From an uncultured Lachnospiraceae bacterium (GTDB lineage: Bacteria; Bacillota; Clostridia; Lachnospirales; Lachnospiraceae): DNA of 8,265 nucleotides. Positions 5,764 to 8,265 of this stretch are shown piece by piece. Position 1 is the first letter of the stretch; each line of letters begins with the position of its first letter. The position numbers and the translations under genes were made by a program. The stretch lies in NCBI GenBank assembly GCA_905236925.1, contig CAJOQS010000215.1, positions 1 through 8,265 on the forward strand, read 5' to 3'. The notes below the pieces were generated by a model. The model was not told the origin of the DNA. It searched no databases and was given only the letters and a program-made list of their open reading frames with translations.

Positions 5764-6387
5764 ATGTCGGAGCGCAAGATAAACATTGCTGTTCTTGTGT
5801 CGGGGGGCGGCACAAACCTGCAGGCCCTGATTGACGCGGAGAAAGCGGGAAAGCTCAGGAGCGGACACATCACTCTCGTGATATCGAACAAGGAGGGCGC
5901 ATACGCGCTCGAAAGGGCAAAGCAGGCAGGAATAGAAAGTGCAGTTGTTATCAGGAAGAAAACGGGTGAGACCGCGCAGGCGGATTTCGAATCCGGGATC
6001 GTGCGCCTGATAAAGGAAAAGAATATCGGGCTGATAGTACTTGCCGGTTTCATGAGTATTCTGAGTGAAGGCTTCACCTCATTGTTTAAGGACAGGATAA
6101 TCAATATCCATCCCGCGCTGATTCCTTCGTTTTGCGGGAAGGGGTATTACGGGCTGAAGGTCCATGAGGCCGCGCTCTCTTACGGAGTCAAGGTTACCGG
6201 AGCCACGGCGCACTTTGTGAATGAGGTGCCCGACGGCGGAAGGATAATAGCCCAGAAGGCTGTGGAAGTTAAAGAGGGTGACACACCCGAGATACTGCAG
6301 AAGCGGGTAATGGAAGAGGCAGAATGGATAATCCTGCCCGAGTCGACGGAGAAGGTTTGCAGACAGATTCTGGAGGGAGTTTTGTGA
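5764..6387 (+). CDS. purN: Phosphoribosylglycinamide formyltransferase (10-formyl-THF dependent)
   Basis: PurN transfers a formyl group from 10-formyltetrahydrofolate to GAR, giving FGAR. The 207 residues fit the family (E. coli about 212). The N-terminal nucleotide fold begins IAVLVSGGGTNLQALID (8-24), with the phosphate-binding glycines. Catalytic residues equivalent to E. coli Asn106, His108 and Asp144 are N114 and H116 in NIHPALIPSF and D157 in VPDGGRII. The loop FCGKGYYGLKVHEAAL (123-138) is the variant I associate with clostridial PurN. GGAG (5751-5754) lies 9 nt before the ATG, in the 17-nt gap after purM; an ATG at 5756 is out of frame. The stop overlaps the purD start by one base (TGATG). 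The folate dependence ties this step to one-carbon supply; no formate-dependent PurT is seen here. Confidence 0.97.
   Translation: MSERKINIAVLVSGGGTNLQALIDAEKAGKLRSGHITLVISNKEGAYALERAKQAGIESAVVIRKKTGETAQADFESGIVRLIKEKNIGLIVLAGFMSILSEGFTSLFKDRIINIHPALIPSFCGKGYYGLKVHEAALSYGVKVTGATAHFVNEVPDGGRIIAQKAVEVKEGDTPEILQKRVMEEAEWIILPESTEKVCRQILEGVL
6372..6379 (+). promoter_or_regulatory. Ribosome binding site deciding the purD start
   Basis: GGAGGGAG lies within the end of purN and finishes 7 nt before the ATG at 6387. The reading frame stays open upstream to an ATG at 6324, but only the 6387 start gives the family's standard N-terminus (MKVMVVGGGGREHA). The in-frame GTG at 6384 is a less likely alternative. 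Confidence 0.8.
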
Positions 6388-7724
6388 TGAAGGTAATGGT
6401 TGTCGGCGGCGGAGGCCGCGAGCATGCGATCATAAAGAAGATCAGGGAGAATAAGGAAGTAGAGAAGATTTACGCGCTTCCCGGCAACGGAGGGATCGCT
6501 GCCGATGCGGAGTGCATAGCAATCCCCGCATCGGACATTGACAGGATAACGGAATTTGCCAAGGCAAGAGGGATCGATTACGCGATAGTCGCACCGGATG
6601 ATCCTCTTGTTGCAGGCTGTGTTGACAAACTCGAGGAGGCGGGCATCAGGTGCTTCGGACCGCGTGCCTGTGCCGCGGTCATCGAGGGCAGCAAGGTCTT
6701 CTCGAAGGAACTTATGAAAAAATACGGGATACCTACGGCTGCTTACGAGGTATTCTCCGATGTCGAAAGCGCGCTGGAGTATATTAAAACGGCACCGGTT
6801 CCGACTGTCATCAAGGCTGACGGCCTTGCTCTCGGAAAAGGTGTAATCATTGCCAATACGCGCCGCGAGGCCGAGGATGCGGTTCTGTCGATCATGAGGG
6901 ATAAGCAGTTCGGTGCCAGCGGAGACAAGATCGTTATCGAGGAGTTCCTTGAGGGACCCGAGGTAAGCGTGCTTTCGTTTACGGACGGAAAAACGGTGGT
7001 TCCGATGGTCAGCTCCATGGATCACAAACGCGCCAAGGACGGCGACGAGGGCCTGAATACCGGCGGAATGGGAACCGTAGCGCCGAATCCCTATTACTCG
7101 GAAGCAATAGCGAAGGAGTGCATGGAGAAGATCTTCATTCCCACTATCAACGCGATGAACAGCGAGGGCAGGACCTTCAAGGGGTGCCTGTACTTCGGAC
7201 TCATGATAACAAAGGACGGCCCCAAGGTAATAGAATACAACTGCCGTTTCGGAGATCCCGAAACTCAGGTCGTTCTTCCTCTTCTCAAGAGCGATCTGCT
7301 TACGGTCATGATGGCGGTAACGGACGGAACACTTGAGAAAACACCTGTGGAATTCTATGACAGACATGCATGCTGTGTCGTTATCGCATCGGACGGGTAT
7401 CCGTTAAGCTACGAGAAGGGCTTTGCGATCTCAGCGGACACCGGAGTCTGGGATAGTGTCTTTGTGGCAGGTGCCAAGCTGGTTCACGAGAACGAGGTAA
7501 GGCAGGGAAGCGATGACATAAGGTCGATAAGAGACGAGTACGCGCCCGCGCCCGAAGGCATGAGGCTCGTCAACTCGGGAGGAAGGGTCCTCGGATGCAC
7601 CGCTGTTGCGGACTCGCTTAAGGAGGCTGTCGACGGGGCGTACAGGCTTGCCGGGAAGATTCATTTCGAAAACGCATATTACCGCAGGGATATAGGAGCG
7701 CGTGCGCTGGCTGCCGGTAAATGA
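6387..7724 (+). CDS. purD: Phosphoribosylamine-glycine ligase (GAR synthetase)
   Basis: PurD joins phosphoribosylamine to glycine using ATP, giving GAR; it must take up the unstable amine made by PurF. The 445 residues are slightly longer than E. coli PurD (about 429). The N-terminal domain begins MKVMVVGGGGREHAI and has APDDPLVAG (69-77), a variant of the usual GPExPL loop. The ATP-grasp domain shows KADGLALGKGVI (143-154), EEFLEGPEVSVLSF (185-198), DHKRAKDGDEGLNTGGMGTVAP (212-233) and the metal/ATP motif EYNCRFGDPETQ (283-294). The C-terminal domain ends with SGGRVLGCTA (397-406) and YYRRDIGARAL. About 20 extra, mostly charged residues sit at 366-391, just before SGGRVLG. It overlaps purN by 1 nt, so the two are probably translationally coupled. 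The in-frame extension to 6324 is rejected in favour of the ribosome-site start. Confidence 0.97.
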   Translation: MKVMVVGGGGREHAIIKKIRENKEVEKIYALPGNGGIAADAECIAIPASDIDRITEFAKARGIDYAIVAPDDPLVAGCVDKLEEAGIRCFGPRACAAVIEGSKVFSKELMKKYGIPTAAYEVFSDVESALEYIKTAPVPTVIKADGLALGKGVIIANTRREAEDAVLSIMRDKQFGASGDKIVIEEFLEGPEVSVLSFTDGKTVVPMVSSMDHKRAKDGDEGLNTGGMGTVAPNPYYSEAIAKECMEKIFIPTINAMNSEGRTFKGCLYFGLMITKDGPKVIEYNCRFGDPETQVVLPLLKSDLLTVMMAVTDGTLEKTPVEFYDRHACCVVIASDGYPLSYEKGFAISADTGVWDSVFVAGAKLVHENEVRQGSDDIRSIRDEYAPAPEGMRLVNSGGRVLGCTAVADSLKEAVDGAYRLAGKIHFENAYYRRDIGARALAAGK

Positions 7725-7757
7725 TGTTTGATAATTCAGGGTCGGAAAGGATAAAAA

Positions 7758-8265
7758 ATGGTCTACAGGATTTTTGTTGAAAAGAAAGAGGAGCTTGCTA
7801 ACGAGGCACATGAGCTTCTTGCGGATGCACGCACTCTTCTTGGAATAGATAAGCTTGAAAAAGTCAGGATATTAAACAGATACGATGCGGAGGGCATCAA
7901 AGAGGAAGAATTCAGATATGCGGTGAGGACAGTTTTTTCGGAGCCTCAGACCGATATTGCCTCGGAGGTGCCCGACCTTGCCGGAGCGAATGTATTTGCG
8001 GTGGAATATCTGCCCGGTCAGTTTGACCAGCGTGCGGATTCGGCAGCTCAGTGCATTCAGATAATTTACCGGGGAGAAAGACCGCTGGTGCGCTCGGCCA
8101 GGGTCTATGTGCTGTACGGTGATCTGAGCGGCGAAGAAATATCCGCAATAAAGAAATACGTTATAAATCCCGTTGAGGCACGCGAGGCCGCTCTCGAAAA
8201 GCCCGAGACCCTTGCGGTTCAATATGAGATCCCGACCACCGTCAAGACGCTTGACGGCTTCAATC
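7758..8265 (+). CDS. purL: Phosphoribosylformylglycinamidine synthase, single-chain PurL (3' end outside the window)
   Basis: The frame opens at the ATG at 7758, with an AAAGG site (7746-7750) 7 nt upstream, and runs without a stop to the window edge: 169 codons plus one base. The enzyme makes FGAM from FGAR, glutamine and ATP. The visible segment is the N-terminal PurS-like domain region: MVYRIFVEKKEELANEA at the start, KVRILNRYDAEGI, then FAVEYLPGQFDQRADSAAQC and KKYVINPVEAREAALEKPE. The last two blocks are typical of the large single-chain clostridial-type PurL of roughly 1,200-plus residues, which includes its own C-terminal glutaminase, rather than the split PurS-PurQ-PurL system. The catalytic and glutaminase domains would lie downstream, so their integrity cannot be judged. 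It follows purD by 33 nt with no terminator, so it belongs to the same operon. Confidence 0.93.
   Translation, partial: MVYRIFVEKKEELANEAHELLADARTLLGIDKLEKVRILNRYDAEGIKEEEFRYAVRTVFSEPQTDIASEVPDLAGANVFAVEYLPGQFDQRADSAAQCIQIIYRGERPLVRSARVYVLYGDLSGEEISAIKKYVINPVEAREAALEKPETLAVQYEIPTTVKTLDGFN

Noticed and set aside
6324..6386. Upstream extension of purD to the ATG at 6324
   Set aside because: It would overlap purN by 64 nt, lacks a suitable ribosome site, and adds residues before the standard glycine-rich PurD N-terminus.
6180..7367. Long open frame of 395 codons on the - strand opposite purN/purD
   Set aside because: It lies antisense to two secure genes, shows no recognisable domain, and such frames are common opposite codon-biased genes. 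The + strand frame has clear purine-enzyme motifs.

Overview
The window holds the 3' end of recA, the complete recX, and most of a purine-biosynthesis operon, all on the + strand: guaB, purE, a purF-type gene, purM, purN, purD and the first 169 codons of a large single-chain purL. The protein subtypes point to a Clostridia-type Firmicute, perhaps a relative of Lachnospiraceae: the GGGSICITRE form of IMP dehydrogenase, the long PurL, the short MGGFFG form of PurF, and PurN with an IPSFCGKGYYG loop. Strong GGAGG Shine-Dalgarno sites, ATG starts and a T-rich intergenic region agree. This placement is inference from remembered family features, since no search was run.

Layout: 1-572 is the RecA C-terminal half, starting mid-gene. 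recX (547-1092) overlaps the end of recA by 26 nt. The only sizeable non-coding gap is 1093-1232. It carries a consensus sigma-70/SigA promoter (TTGACA, 18 bp, TATAAT) and a short leader of about 46 nt. A perfect 12-bp inverted repeat has one arm over the -10 box and the other over the guaB ribosome-binding site. From 1233 to the end, seven genes follow with gaps of 33 nt or less or a 1-nt overlap, and no terminator is visible between them, so one transcript is likely.

How the genes work together: the PurF homologue would make phosphoribosylamine from PRPP. PurD, PurN, PurL and PurM carry it through GAR, FGAR, FGAM and AIR, and PurE acts on the carboxylated AIR. GuaB draws IMP into guanine-nucleotide synthesis. 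purK, purC, purB and purH are not in the window and may lie downstream of purL or elsewhere.

Main points of interest. First, the PurF homologue lacks the N-terminal cysteine nucleophile and most glutamine-site residues, yet keeps an intact PRPP loop and four cysteines placed like the [4Fe-4S] ligands of Bacillus subtilis PurF. It therefore probably cannot use glutamine itself. Second, the 12-bp inverted repeat could be an operator or a ribosome-site-masking RNA hairpin. Third, the IMP dehydrogenase matches the Tritrichomonas foetus enzyme residue for residue at the catalytic and drug-selectivity positions. No mobile element, CRISPR array, tRNA, rRNA or riboswitch was seen.
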